Shown here: positions 46,514 through 59,990 of the stretch, one piece after another
Layout of the letters: the number at the start of each line of letters is the position of its first letter
Position numbering within the stretch: position 1 is the stretch's first letter
DNA from: Glandiceps talaboti
Taxonomy: Eukaryota; Hemichordata; Enteropneusta; Spengelidae
Direction of reading: 5' to 3'
DNA length: 64,000 nt
NCBI RefSeq assembly: GCF_964340395.1
Contig: NC_135554.1
Location: 22,415,592 to 22,479,591 of the forward strand
Notes under the pieces: generated by a model
What the model saw: the letters and a program-made list of their open reading frames with translations, nothing else
Told to the model about the DNA's origin: nothing
Databases searched by the model: none
Position numbers and translations under genes: made by a program

Positions 46514-48454
46514 CTGTAAACAAAGAACAGAATATAGAAATTACTACATAGATATTGACGAGATGGTTTGGATGAATTTTCAATTCTGAATGTTTCCATG
46601 GTGATAGCTTTGATACTTGACATGCCAGTATGCCAAGTCTTTGGGCTAGTATGGGGATGATTGCCTTGTCCTGTGACTTAGTTCATAAGTTCAAAACTTC
46701 CTGTTAACATGTGCTGGAAATTCTAGCACGTTTTGGCAAAACTAGTCAGAAATTATTTGTATGTTGCAAATGTTAAGTTTTATTTACTTGTATCAACACA
46801 CACTGTTCTTTGATCAATTCTTGTGACATAGTTGTTCAACTCAATGTGAGATCCCACACTGAATGTGTTAAACATGTTTTTTAATTAATTAATTAGTGAA
46901 CAAATTTTCATTGAAAGAGATATAGATGTTAGACTGCCCTCGCTAGGGCAATACTAAGTTTCTTTCTAGGCTTCTGTAGCCTACAATTTCATGAAAACAA
47001 ATTATATTTACATAACTACTGGTATATCCTTTCGTTATGGAAATTTGTAAAATGACTCTACATCAATGTTGAGTGAACCCTGCAAAATTTGAGTATACAA
47101 GTTTAGCAATGTGTAGTACTAAATAATTTTATAATATTCGCCAGAACTGTTTATAGATATGAACATTGTGGGCTCAATCCTTCTAAGAGAATTCTTTGGT
47201 AGTGTATAGCATACACACTTACTCAATGCTCACCCCACCCCTACCCCACCCAACACATACCTAGCAAAATATAATACAGTTGAAAATTATAATTCATATC
47301 GGATTTTTTGACTACCAGCTCAGTCATTTGTATATTGATAACTGAATCCTTTTCGGAGGTGCATGAAAAGTGGCAGCCAATGAAAGAACTAGAGGGGTGA
47401 CTATATTGCCAACCCAATGGCCCACCCCTGCCAACAACCCAGTTGAAGAACCTCGCCCAATGGCCTGGCTCAGACTATGTTTTGAGAGATGCCCTCCCTA
47501 TATTGGAATAGCTAGAGAGGTGGCCATATTGAGTCTAGATGTGTATAACAATCCCACATTTTTACCGACCTAATATTTGAAAGGATTACAATGGCATTTG
47601 AATAGAAAGGATTATAAATGCCATCCATTAATAACTGTTAGCTCTATACCAATGGTTTTTTTTTATACTTCTGAAGTCACTTACATAAAAGTTAATACAA
47701 GTTGTACATTGTAGCTATTGAAAAGCAAAAAAATGTACTGAAAGAGAAAAAATAAAAAAATACCACTGAAACTGGAAACACACTTTGTGTAATTGTACAC
47801 TCCAGACATGAATGGGTCACCTCTGTAAACAATAGCATTGCTATGGCAACCAGTGATGAACAGTCAATATGGCCGCCATGAAAAGAATATTAGCTGATGG
47901 TATGCAGACAGCTTATGAGTTTGAAGAAGGATCTATCGAATGAACACAATTGATAAATAACCTTGTGGTATTTAAGATAAATCACCTTTCACCTTTCACA
48001 TAAATCACCTTTCATATTTAGTGATATTCAGAGATTTGAAAATACGCAATATCACAATGAAACCTTCACTCATTAGCAGCTTTTCAGTACTACCATACTG
48101 AATGTTGTTCAACTTATAAAGGTGTTTGTATTGCATCAAAATATTCTAAAAGCCCTATATCTACAAGTCTTGCTTTACAATATGTCACGTTGAAAATTTC
48201 TTTTATCCAATTTCACACAAATACAAAAGTATTATTAGCACAAATTTTTGATTAGTTTATTCACTCACTGTCACTAGATGGGTTAATAACAGATACTAGA
48301 TAGAATATCAGATCTGATTTCAAAAGCAAACTTGCGTTCACAACAAAGACTGTATAAAATAAATTATTTTGAAGACAACTCATTCTGGAGTAGTACACGT
48401 TACAGTTACGTTCTATGACAGCTTTTTTGTGGTCTTCATGAAATGGCATGAATT

Positions 48455-48785
48455 ATGTTATGTTATTGTTTATTAAGGTGTCCTATGTGGTGGACTTAAC
48501 AAATTATACAATACTTAAATAAAATTTACAAAAAAAGAGCCACATCCAGCCCTCTGGCTTATAGGACACAAAGAATATCAAATTAAATACATACATAAAA
48601 AAATAAATAAATAAATAAATAAATATCACATACGTTTTAACTGTAAAGAAAGGTTTTCCTACGGTTAAAGGCCTTGTGTAAAAAGTTTGCGGTGGTAGTG
48701 AAGCGTGTGTAGTGAAAGTCAATCTGATTTTTAAAAACAAACTGTCTTCTCTGAATTTTCAATTGCTGTTCTCTTTCATAATTTT
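48455..48785 (-). mobile_element. Retroelement 3' end, minus orientation
   Basis: On the minus strand a frame reads KIQRRQFVFKNQIDFHYTRF, then TTTANFLHKAFNRRKTFLYS and a stop. After that come an AAAT microsatellite (48599-48624), GTCCTATAAGCCAGAGGGCT, and an end with GTCCACCACATAGGACACC and AATAAACAATAACATAACAT. A short C-terminal frame, 3' UTR and repetitive tail suggest a LINE 3' fragment; family unnamed. Confidence 0.5.
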
Positions 48786-49369
48786 GAAATATGCCAGAAA
48801 TTGTTTCATTTAGACCAGGCTTTCTGTTCTATTTTAGTATGAGTTCTGAAACCTTCAAAGCCTAGAGACTCATCGTTGGTTTGAAAATCTAATGATCATA
48901 CGGAGAATCCTTAGTTAAATTTGAAAGCCATATGATCACTAAGTGTCCAGGATATGAAACCTTAACAGAATACTGAACATATCAGAAACTTATATTGTGC
49001 ACAATTCCACTCTCTCAATTATCATGGTCCTAAAAACTGAATGTATACAGGAACTGTGAAAACTTGACTAGATTTCTATCTGAAACTGTGGTAACCTTGC
49101 TTGACCAATGTCGGAATTATGAAGATATCTCTGAAAATGCATCATTTATGTGTTATTGAATAGAACAGCTGATCCATAATCCAGATTAAAAGTATAAAAT
49201 CCATTAACAGTGTCAACTCATACAACTTACACACTATTACAATGGCACTTATAATGAAAACGATTGCACATTTTTATTGCAATCAGCTGTGTTGTGTTAC
49301 CATGGCAACAGCTGTCACATATTATGCCACTGTGTATAATTGTTATAAGAATTTTCCCATTATTCATTT

Positions 49370-49505
49370 TGTTCTGTCAATGTTACAAATGGTCAAACAG
49401 CTATTAGTCTGCAAGATATATGCCATGTCTGGGTCCCTTTGCGCATCGGTCAACCATTTCGAGATTGTTGAGGGCGGGATGACACGACGTATCTTAGTTC
49501 GTATA
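49370..49505 (-). mobile_element. Possible retrotransposon pol fragment
   Basis: The minus frame reads TKIRRVIPPSTISKWLTDAQ followed by RDPDMAYILQTN. It recalls the linker ahead of the integrase in LTR retroelements (WLxxxQxxDPxLxxI). The block is more GC-rich than its surroundings. Short and uncertain. Confidence 0.25.
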
Positions 49506-50247
49506 TAGAATGAATTCTTTGAAAATATGTTAATGAAAATATTTGCTAAATTGATATCTGAAATGTATGTATTGAGATATTTGATGCATTTCAAAGTGCT
49601 CAGTAAAGACATATTTGTAAGATATGTTTTGTCAGGACATCCTCACTCATCGGTTTACCGGCCGACCAACTCTTGTAAAGACAAGACAAGTAACGATAGA
49701 TTATATACAGTCTAAGAAATAGTCAACGGGGGAAATATTTATTGAAAACATTTATAGTTTCCAGGTACCATGCCTAATACATGATGTCCAATGTAAAATA
49801 GAAAATTTGATTAATTTTTAGAAGTTGGATATAAACTGGTTGCCATGGTAATAACTGTCTGTAATGCTTGGATGTATAAAGTATACACCAAGTATACAGT
49901 CTATCATTATCACTAGATAGATATACTAGTACTGAAAACGATGTCCATGGGATCACGCTTTAATGTTTCTCACTTCAACCAAGTTTTTTGTGTTTTTGTG
50001 TTGATTGTTTACAGTTACAGCAAGCTTCAGATCGTTTAGAATATAATCATGTTTTCTGAGTGAAGTGTGGGTATCAGCATCTTAAAATACATAAATAACA
50101 TGTTCTGTTATGTTTTTTTTAACTGCCCAGATGGGGGAGGAGGGGGAGGGGGGATGGGGTGGAAGAGGGAGCAGTAAAACGTCTTCACATTTATACAGTT
50201 GTGTCAATATGAAGTGGTAAAAACACATCTTACTACTGTAGAGGACC

Positions 50248-50440
50248 ATCTCTGTATCATAGATACCGTCCAAACATGACTGACTTGTGAGATACATCTC
50301 TGTATCATAGACACCGTCCAAACATGACTGACTTGTGAGATACATCTCTGTATCACAGACACCGTCCAAACATGAATGACTTGTGAGATACATCTCTGTA
50401 TCATAGACACCGTCCAAACATGACTTGTGAGAATGAAGGC
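50248..50440. repeat. 48-bp tandem repeat, four copies
   Basis: ATCTCTGTATCATAGACACC starts at 50248, 50296, 50344 and 50392: period exactly 48. The unit continues with GTCCAAACATGACTGACTTG. Because 48 is a multiple of three, the minus strand shows an open frame with repeated SCLDGVYDTEMYLTS; this is not evidence of a gene. Confidence 0.95.
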
Positions 50441-50689
50441 CACTCACTACACAAACACATCTCTTCCATATCATTTCTATTCAATAATTCATTCCTGTAT
50501 GTATCTGATATATTAATATTCTATTCTTGTCACTCCTTCATGGAATATATATTACTATTTGAATGAGCTATAAATTCCCATGTCATATATAAAATTAATT
50601 GGGTATCAAAGTTGACTGATACTAAATAAATGAAACATGAAAAATGTAAATTGAAAGAAAATGAACTTTTAAATAACAAGTGAATGGAA

Positions 50690-51060
50690 CCATGAATGAT
50701 ACCATTGCTATGGAAACAGAGACATGAATGACACCATTGCTATGATGTGGAAACAGACATGAATGACATAATTGCTATGGGAACAGAGACATGACTGACA
50801 CCATTGTTATGGGAACAGAAACATGAACGACACCATTGCTATGCAAACAGAGACGTGAGTGGCATATCACCATGGGAACAGAAACATGAATGACACCATT
50901 GCTATGGAAACACAAATATGAATGACACTGCTATGGGAACAGCGACATGAATGGCACATCACCATGGGAACAGAGATATGAATGATACCATTGCTATGGG
51001 AACACAAACTTGAATGACATCATTGTGATGGGAACATAATCAATGAATGACATGTTACCA
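50690..51060. repeat. About 36-bp minisatellite containing CCATTGCTATGGAAACAG
   Basis: CATGAATGACACCATTGCTA then TGGGAACAGAGA repeats about ten times with small changes. Each unit carries a half X-box-like word (TTGCTATGGRAAC). Confidence 0.9.
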
Positions 51061-54000
51061 AGGGTAACCAATACAGATTTTCAGTGTTTCTGACTCAAAA
51101 ACCACACATGCATTATTTTGACTTTCAACAGAAATGACTAGTACATTTCTATTTATCTTGTCCATGTCAAAATTATCTATAGTCACATGACTGCTTAGAT
51201 AACAGTTTTGAATCCTGACTGGAATTTTAAAATATTGTGTTTTGTATTTTCCTTTTCATCTTTTCACAGTTCCACATTTTCATCACTCAATAGTCCTGGT
51301 AACCATAGTTACAAAGGGAGAATAATTGAACAGAAAGAGAGATGTTGGGATCCATTTATATTCACATGATAATGGTACATGGTTTTCTCAATACTTTGCA
51401 TTCAACTGTCTGTTCTGTGTTCTGTACATGTCACCTTATATAACCTATATGGTACAGCATTGAATGGATGACTATGGGGGCATAATATCAAGCTGGGGAT
51501 CATTATGAGGTGTGATAAATTCTCGTCAACTTTATAGGCTTGAAACGATGGAATTTTTCCTGAAAATTAACTCCATCCCAGGGCTTCAGACTTACCTCTT
51601 TAACAAAATATCCAAACAAAGCCTGGAATTCTATATTATTGTTTTTATTGAGTTGCACATGTTATCATACTTGTGAGTTGAACAGCCACACATCAGCCAA
51701 GTTTAATATTGTGAAAGTAATACTTCATCAGGACATAATTTTTCCAATGATTTACAAAACAGTCTTTGGTCATATTTAGTCTGTCGCGTATCTGATAAAA
51801 AAAAATTCATTTTGACATCAATATCTCAATCTCACCATCACTCATCTCAATGACAATGTCACCGAAAGACAATGGACAAGACTGATATATAGCGCCCTCT
51901 GGTGGTATAGTAGAGAAGTGAGTGAGTGGTATTAAATAGTTTAATTCACTGAAATGTTATGGTTCAAGTAAAGGGTATGAAAGGTGATAACTGTCAACAA
52001 TCCCTGAAGAAACAAATTTCAATTACTGCAATTTCAGTTAAAAGATTGTTATATTTCAAACTTAGGCTGTATCGTAACACTTGTCCATGGTCTTGTATAA
52101 TGTATAAATTATCGTACCTGCACCTTAGGGTATAAAAGTTGGAATATAACAAGAGCTAATGTGCACCAAAATGAAGCCCAAACATGTATACATGCAAACT
52201 CGTTTAGTTAGCCTGTTTACATCGCGATCTGTTTTTGGTTTGCTGTCTCACTCAACCGATTGTAATGCTAGTAATGGCAAAAAATAAATTTAGCAACATC
52301 CCCCAATGGCAGTTATCAGCATTACCTGTTTGTAGATATTTACATACTATTCGCTATATATATGTAAAATTATTTTGCTCATGTGCTCAATGAGGGCACA
52401 TTTATATATTGACTTCATTCGTGATACCCTTTAGCACTCCCCATTGCAACCAATCAGTTAAGGTGCATTTTTTTTCCAAAGCAATCTGTTTGAGAGTATG
52501 ATTTTTCAAACAACACAACTGTTTGTTGTTGCTAGCAAATATAAGCACTTTGTGAAACAGAGAAGTCATAACACAGATTGTGATGTATTAGGCCATAGTG
52601 TCATACACACTGGGTTAAAATTACAGATGGTTTATACTTGACAATGCCAATCTTTTTTCAACAATGGTGAAAAGATGAAGTTGAATGAATATCTTAGTGT
52701 CAGCAAAAAAATTTCAACAAACACAATGTTTCTAAACATTTATTCATATCCTTCATACTTTTCTAACCTCTCACTATTCACCCAAAACATGATTTATTCT
52801 TTTATAAGTTTAACACGATATTTGGCAGACATGTTGGATTCTAAAATTGCTTATCTTAAAATGATTTTGACCACTTTCAAAATGATGTATGATTGGCCAC
52901 TGATTTTCCCCTTGATTTTAACTCGGAATGAGGGGAAATTTTTATTAAAAAAAGTAACAGTGAGACTTTGAGACAAATTTTATTCATAATCTAAAGCTGA
53001 CCTGAATTTGGGTTGAAAGGGCAGGAGATGATGGTGAATCCAATTTTAATCTACACATACCAACACTTGTCATGTCACAGCTGTTAAAGATGTTATCTTT
53101 CATTATCTCATTACAGAAGTCTGACGCAAATGAGCACACAAAAATATATACTTTGAAAATATGTCGTCTTCCCTCCAGACAGACACTTCTAAACAAACTA
53201 TTAATGTCGTGCATGAATTGGTAAACGCTAATGAAAATCACCATGGAAATAACACGTCAATAGTTACCATGCCAACAGTGATAAGCAAAAGCTATCATTT
53301 AAAAAAAAAAAAATCGGTTGTCCCATCAAGATTTTACCGATATGATAAAATGTGCGTGTACTACGTGTATGTCTGTAGATAAGATAGCAGTCGTGCTGTG
53401 GATCGCTAATAACACCTAAGGTGTTTTCTGTGAGACGTATCTACCACAATAAAACTGCCCATCAATCCTTGGCATCACTTCCCTACACTGATAGACTTTA
53501 ATGTGGTTGCTAGGACAACATAAAGATAAAGCCTGGGTGGGACTGGCAAGTAATTGATCAGTTTATACAGCAGTTCATGAATTCACATTATTCAATTTTT
53601 TCTCACTATAGGTGTCTTCCATCTAATGATGTCATCCAACCATTCTTCATATTTTCTTAGAAATTTCATTACGTGCAACTCATACGAACCGTTTTGATCA
53701 AACAACGCCTAATCAGATTGTGTCAAGAAACTTGATACAATGTATCTAATATTGGCTACTAATACTATTGGGACTGTAGATACTTTGTAGCTATGTTGGT
53801 ATGCATGTTGTTACACTGTAACCTTTTACTATTGTAGAATCTTGTTGTAGACATGATAATTAGACTGAAACATTCAAACAGTATGACAATTAAAATTTAG
53901 ATGTTATTCCCAATATATTTCTTCGTTCAGCCGAGGAAAATCGGAGAGACCTGTGGGGTCTTTGACTCTACGAGTCCTAGACGAGTATTTTCCGGCTGAA

Positions 54001-55671
54001 TGAAGACAAATATTTGAAAATAACAATTATACCAGCAAAAGTAATATCAAAGAAAAATCAGGGAAAGTAATGGTAATTTTGAATGTTTTGACTCGTATTT
54101 CAAACACAGCAGAACCAATGATGTAGACACACGTTGTCATGATGTAGAAAGAGCACAGTATATATTCCATATTTTTGTTCTAAATGGCTCGTGCATGGTA
54201 TAATCAATTTTATGTGGAGAGCGATAAACAGAGTGATCGATAAACCATTTTTAGTACATGGGATTTGATTGAAAAAACGATGACATAAAGCATTCAGTTG
54301 ATGAAACATGGACTCTTACCAAAAAATTGAAGTCTGGGAAACATGAAGGAATTTTCTTAGAACAACAGACAAAAGATATTCACTGCCTAATAATATAGCA
54401 TGCGATGGTTGATAAACAAGGTAAAGAGCAAAGTGTATGGACATGGGGGAAAGAGACTCGGAACATATTAGAATTTATCAAATCTATCCATGTAAATAAA
54501 AAAGAGAGAAAGTTGATGTATCTGGCATATGTCATATATTTGTGTACTTTTTAGGATTCTTATCAGAAAATTCCAATGACGTACAGTAGGATTGTTGGTA
54601 GATAGTGATGTCATGGCAACTTGATACTGTCAATGCCATGGCAACATCATCCTGAAGTATACCATATAAATATCTGAAGTAAACACTGGAATGCACAGAA
54701 GTCTAATAGATGAATTTTTATGATGATGAATGTACTGTACAGTTATGTTGAAATATGTCTAAACTACAATTATGTTTTCAAAATATGTACGGGTCAGTGA
54801 ACATCTAATCTTTAAAAATAACCGCCTATCGCTCAAGATTACATTTGCTACCGATACTTGCAAAGTTCGAATATTTTCATTAGTAATATTGATTAGATAT
54901 GGTGAAATTGTAGGTCATAGTTCAATGAAGTTTGTCCTTATCAGAGTAAAGTACTTTCCCACCAAAATCTAAGAACACAAGTTCTTGTCTGCCCATAATT
55001 TTGTTAATTTTTAAACTTTATTTTATATGGATGGCATACAAATCATTATTATTTATGAATCTGTATCAAAATATGACGAGCAAAGTTGAAATGAAATGAA
55101 AATTTTGATAAAATTGTAGCAGACTTTTTTCTTCACATAATACGCCGGCCTTTCTATGGACCGAGATGTCAAGTAATGGACAAATCATGATGGGGACTGT
55201 TTTAAATGTAAACATTGAAATCTGATTATTGTACATTTTCAATCTTTCATCAAAATCTATTTGAATCTAATTCTATGGACAAAACTTTGACAGGTTTGGG
55301 AGACATAAAATGGAAACTAAATCAAACCAAAAAATTTCAATTTTTCTTCATATCAGAATATGGTTCAATGAACAACAAGATTGGTGTATTGCATTACACC
55401 CAAATCAAATCAGTGGGCATATTATTGTCTTTCATTTTAAACCAATTACTGAACTGTCACTGACAAGTAATAGCACCATGCATCATGTCTCTGTTTATTT
55501 ACTGATAAAAACTGACATATTGGAATTGCCCATCACATTTGCCTCCTGCATCAATCAACTGTCAGAGAGAGTACTCATGTTTCTCAATCTCCAAGTGCCT
55601 ACCTATGTCATGGAATCGAGGATATTTTCCCTGCGAGAAAATCTTTAAATGTTGAAAAAAAAAAATTCTGA

Positions 55672-55764
55672 CAATTTTTGAATATTGGGTTTACAATATT
55701 GGGTTTACAACCCACAATTTATACTGTAAATCATATTTTTTCACTAGAAAATTTAATTCAAATG

Positions 55765-55824
<60 letters not shown>

Positions 55825-56055
55825 TGTATGTGTGTGTAATACATACGTACATACATATGAATGAATATATGTAAGTGTGATATGTACATACGTACTGTAT
55901 GTATGTATGTATGTATGTATGTATGTATGTATGTATGTATGTATGTATGTATGTATGTACATACGAACGGACGGACGGACGGACGGAAGTATGTATGTAT
56001 GTACATACATCATATGGATGGGTGGGTAGGTGGATGGATGTACATTATACATGTA
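55672..56055. repeat. (GT)n then (GTAT)n microsatellites with (GGAC)n
   Basis: GT run at 55768-55818, GTAT run at 55898-55958, GGACGGACGGACGG at 55970-55986, then GGATGGGTGGGTAGG. At 55683-55715 AATATTGGGTTTACA is duplicated. Frames in the GTAT run are artefacts. Confidence 0.95.
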
Positions 56056-56496
56056 TGTGTATTATGCATGTCACATTTTGACTATACAAGCACTTTGAGT
56101 TAAACTCTCAGTGCTATTAAAGTACAGATTGAATCAAATCTAAAAGTTTAACATGTGACTCAACTAGTCGACATTTTATATGTTATTTACAGATAGCAAT
56201 CATATCAATCACAAAGCCAATCTGTCTGTCTGCTATAATTGACCTTTTTAAATGTGACCTACATTAATGCAACATATCGTTTAATTCACTATTACTACCT
56301 AAGCTGATCTGTTAAAACTATTCCATGCCCCACTCTACTTTCACCTCTTATACGGAAAGGTTAGGTTTTGAATGCCATTTGGGTCAACCAATAGGTGAAC
56401 CCCTTTTGAGTGGAAATGGTCCATACTTAATTTGCCTTGCTATAAAACCATTCTTAATGTTTCAATGCATGTATCCTTTGATTAATTGACACAAAT

Positions 56497-56778
56497 TACA
56501 GCCAGGTATCACTTAATTCATTGCCCCCCCAATTACAGCCAGGTATCACTTAATTCATTGCCCCCCAATTACAGCCAGGTATCACTTAATTCATTGCCCC
56601 CCAATTACAGCCAGGTATCACTTAATTCATTGCCCCTCAATTACAGCCATGTATCACTTAATTCATTGCCCCCCAATTACAGCCAGGTATCACTTAATTC
56701 ATTGCCCCCCAATTACAGCCAGGTATCACTTAATTCATTGCCCCCCCCCCCCCCCCCCCCCAATTACAGCCAGGCATG
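56497..56778. repeat. About 36-bp tandem repeat with growing C tracts
   Basis: AATTACAGCCAGGTATCACT then TAATTCATTGCCCCCC repeats eight times. The C run varies from 4 to 7 and jumps to about 20 before the last copy (56742-56761). Confidence 0.95.
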
Positions 56779-57051
56779 ACTTTATTCATTCTGATCTGTC
56801 AGTGAATATTACTGAAAAACACAAATCATGTCATGTTATCAAGATAGTACTTTAGATTTCAATTTTAATACAAGAATATTATTTATCATAATATTTCAAT
56901 CCTTACGAGAGGCATTCAGTTTGTATCTGGTATACTCTTTGGATGAAAATTGTCCAATAAATCAATAGTAACTATGCGACTATTTTTCTTCTTTTAATAT
57001 TTTTTGTTCTTATGTTTGAAAATTTGTGCTTTTATGCTGTCATAATTAGTT
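56779..57051. other. Gene-free intronic DNA
   Basis: No feature recognised. Confidence 0.4.
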
Positions 57052-57480
57052 TATACACTTACGGTGAAATAAAATTCCAGGTCTTTCCAGGATTTTCCAT
57101 CTTTTCCGGTTGTACATTGTATTCATAATCATATCAACTTTGGTCATTTTCCAGAAATGTTGACATGCGAAATAAATTTCATTTGTCAACACACTGGCTT
57201 TTTAATACATGTATATTTCTCTTGTATCTAATCAACACTTTAGATGTAGAACGCTCTGATGATTGATTTTCCAGGAGATTTCCGCGAGGCCTTTGAAATC
57301 CCAAGACTTTCCAGGAGCATATATTTCTCACCTATCTTAATCAACACTTTATGACAGCAACATTGATCATTCAGTCAACTGATTTTCCAAAAGTTTCCAA
57401 AAGATGATCGCATTTTTCCAGGACTTTCCAGGAGACCTTTGAAATTCCCAGAATTTTCAAAGTGAAATTCCCAGTGGACA
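57052..57480 (+). repeat. Dispersed repeat family E with internal TTTCCAGGA repeats
   Basis: TATACACTTACGGTGAAAT, AAAATTCCAGGTCTTTCCAG and ATCAACTTTGGTCATT match 10532-10610. Downstream, GATTTTCCAGGAGATTTCC, CCTTTGAAATCCCAAGAC and similar words recur three times to 57480. Confidence 0.6.
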
Positions 57481-57928
57481 TGTAATTCATCTAAAAGACT
57501 GAACTATCTTTGGTAAAATTCAGGGTATATTTCCACAAGAAAACATGAGCAATAAAATGTGATATTAAACTTTGAATATGGACATGTCTGCTGTTTTTCA
57601 ACCAAGGGTCTGACCAAGCAAAAGGTTACACTGTTACAGTGAATATGGCTTTCATAGAAGATGTTTTACATACACACTAAAGGGAATAGGAACTCAGGAG
57701 TCATGAATATTCATGAGGCCACCATGAAGATACAATTTCTGCTACTCCCATGATGCAATGCCCCACAGCAAAGATACCCCACATATATAAAGGAACAAGG
57801 TCAACTTAATGTTTGTCTGAAATCGCAAGTAATTATAGGTGACGTAAAATCATGAAATGACTCTCCGGAATCCATAGTTTATGAAAATGTTTCTAATCTA
57901 TCTTACCCTTTAACAATTGCCAACTTAC

Positions 57929-58197
57929 CATGTGTTCAAGCGCTGATAGAACCTGACTATACAGTGCCTTTGCATCAGGTTCTGCAAGTTTGCCTTCGTT
58001 TGAAATCTTGGCAAAGAGTTCCCCGCCGGGTGCATATTCCATAACTATATGAAGCTTTGCAAGAGTCTCTATCACTTCATACAGTCGGATTATATTGGGG
58101 TGGTGTAATTTCTCCATACTGCTAATTTCCCGTGATAACAGTCTTTGTGTCTTCTGATCTAGTTTGGTCTTGTCTAGGATTTTAATGGCTACTTTCT
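57929..58197 (-). CDS. NIM1K: NIM1 serine/threonine kinase, penultimate exon: N-lobe of the kinase
   Basis: The acceptor TTGACAG (AG at 58198-58199) is followed by two bases completing a codon, then 89 codons to the donor CACATG|GTAAGT. The peptide reads EKVAIKILDKTKLDQKTQR (VAIK lysine binding ATP), LLSREISSMEKLHHPN (helix C glutamate), IIRLYEVIETLAKLHIVMEY (hinge) and GKLAEPDAKALYSQVLSALE. It is nearly residue-for-residue NIM1 of vertebrates in the first half. The glycine-rich loop and N terminus belong to an upstream exon. The upstream TTG-ACA bases are part of the splice acceptor, not a start. Confidence 0.95.
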
Positions 58198-58420
58198 CTG
58201 TCAAGATAAAATAGAAAATGAGCTGTAAGTTATAGGATTATTAAGATTACATCAGTTTATCTCTACTACCAAAATGCCAAATGGCATCTTACTCTGGGAA
58301 TTTTTTGAAAGAGATTATGAAAACTTTTTTAGTTTTTTGTGCATGTTTTCTGTGTAATTATGTTTTTTGTGCACACTATTTTTTTACACTGTAGTTCAAT
58401 GCAAAATATTCAGACTGCAA
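58198..58420 (-). other. NIM1 intron, upstream side
   Basis: Acceptor tract then AT-rich DNA. No exon with a GxGxFSxV loop was recognised from here to 64000 on the minus strand. Confidence 0.6.
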
Positions 58421-58424
58421 GTGG

Positions 58425-58469
58425 AGGGGTGTGTGTGTGTGTGTATGTGTGTGTGTGTGTGTGTGCGTG

Positions 58470-58528
<59 letters not shown>
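58425..58528. repeat. (GT)n microsatellite
   Basis: About 100 bp of GT with GTAT, GCGT and CATG interruptions. Confidence 0.97.
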
Positions 58529-58765
58529 TACTTTATGATGGTGCAGTAAGGACCGCACAGTGCATAGGAATAACTAAGTCTCCACAGAATGAGTAGTGAT
58601 ACTTTTTGTCAGATTGACCATCCAGCCAGCCTGCTACAAAGACTACAACACCAACATACTACATCATAACATGTAGAAATCCATAAATTTTTAAGTATCT
58701 GCTGCTGGAAAACTATTTTCACAATAACAATATGCATAAAGACAGACATCATTTGTGACGTTTGA

Positions 58766-58928
58766 ATTGGTTTTCCTGGAATTCTCTCCTTACATTCCAG
58801 AATAATCATTAATAATACATTTCTTGGCAATCTCACTCCACAAATTCAATTTGTTTTCTTGGAATTCTCTCCTTACATTCCAGAATAATCATCAGTAATA
58901 CATTTCTTGGTAATCTCACTCGACAAAT
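58766..58928. repeat. 81-bp tandem duplication
   Basis: GGAATTCTCTCCTTACATTC followed by CAGAATAATCAT, ATACATTTCTTGG and AATCTCACTC occurs twice, 81 bp apart, with about eight differences. Confidence 0.92.
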
Positions 58929-59084
58929 GAAAAAACACCCAAGTTCTTCACCATCACTTCAGTATGTTTAATCATGCCTACTGCTAGAAGTACTAACAAT
59001 GATAAGACTAGCATCAACATGTCTGTTCAGTGTTGATTTAACACATCACATATAAATGTTCAAGTGAAGTGAAGCCTTATCTTG

Positions 59085-59143
59085 CAACTCAAAACTTGAT
59101 AAGTTTTTGTGATTATCACAAAAACTTATCAAGTTTTGAGTTG
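59085..59143. repeat. Perfect 29-nt-arm palindrome with one-base centre
   Basis: CAACTCAAAACTTGATAAGT then TTTTGTGAT (59085-59113), one T (59114), then the exact complement to 59143. One base apart, the symmetry extends a few bases further on each side (TTGC / GCAA). Confidence 0.97.
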
Positions 59144-59726
59144 GCAATAATCATATTATTCGCAATTTGCAGCAAATGTGATAAATTTTTAATCAAAATT
59201 TTGACTCCGAGTCATTGTAAAGATTCCTTCCATTGATCGAGTTCTAACACAGGATTGTGATTTGTAAAGAAAGCATAGAACTGGACGATTTTGAATCATG
59301 TAGGTCGGTATGGAATCAGTCCCAATGAGGCTTCGAATACCAACATAATTCGGTCTTTGTTGGAATAAAAGTACCATCCGACATGACAAAAATCTGATGT
59401 TCAAATCCCATATTGTCGCATTAGTGTAATCTTATCAGTGGATCCATAAGGATTACATAGTATAATTCTTTTGTTCAGGACCACCCTTTCTACAAAATCT
59501 CTGCCAAACAAATGTTTTCGTCCCAAAAATTATTAATCTTCATTTATTTGACATGGGTCTTTAATCCACCAATGTTTGAATCAGTCAGTCTTAGAATAGG
59601 GCTATCTTTAAACAGATGGGTATATACATTCATGTTCAAGACCAACTTTTTTTCTGAAACTTTACTACACAACTGTTTTTCTCATGAGAATGTTAATCCT
59701 AATTTGACAGAGATATTTAAAACTTA

Positions 59727-59990
59727 TGATGGATTGAGAACTGAACACACAACACAACTAATCCCTAATGTAGGTCCCCTAAAACTGATGAGGATGATGA
59801 TGAATTGGGAACCGGACACACAACACAACTAATTCCTAGTTTAGGTCCCCTAAAACTTATGATGGCAATGTTAGATTGAGAACCGGACACACAATACAAC
59901 TAAACCTTAATTTGTCACAAAAAAAGGTCCACTAAAACTGATGAGGATGATGATGAATTGGGAACCGGACACACAACTCAATTCATCTCT
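59727..59990. repeat. About 71-bp tandem repeat, 3.5 copies
   Basis: GGGAACCGGACACACAACAC, AACTAATTCCTAGTTTAGG and TCCCCTAAAACTGATGAGG recur with offsets of 71, 71 and 82 bp. Confidence 0.88.

Larger units (their letters stand above)
46514..57928 (-). other. 11.4-kb NIM1 intron
   Basis: Runs from GTAAGT at 57928 to TTTACAG at 46514. It contains most of the X-box-like palindromes, two minisatellites, the 55.8-kb microsatellites and LINE remnants listed separately. 46514-48450 and 51060-55760 hold no gene or recognised element; open frames there have no family resemblance. Confidence 0.9.

Noticed and set aside
50082-50474. Open frame with 16-residue repeats (SCLDGVYDTEMYLTS)
   Set aside because: The period of 48 bp keeps the frame open; no start, domain or splice evidence, and it lies within the NIM1 intron.
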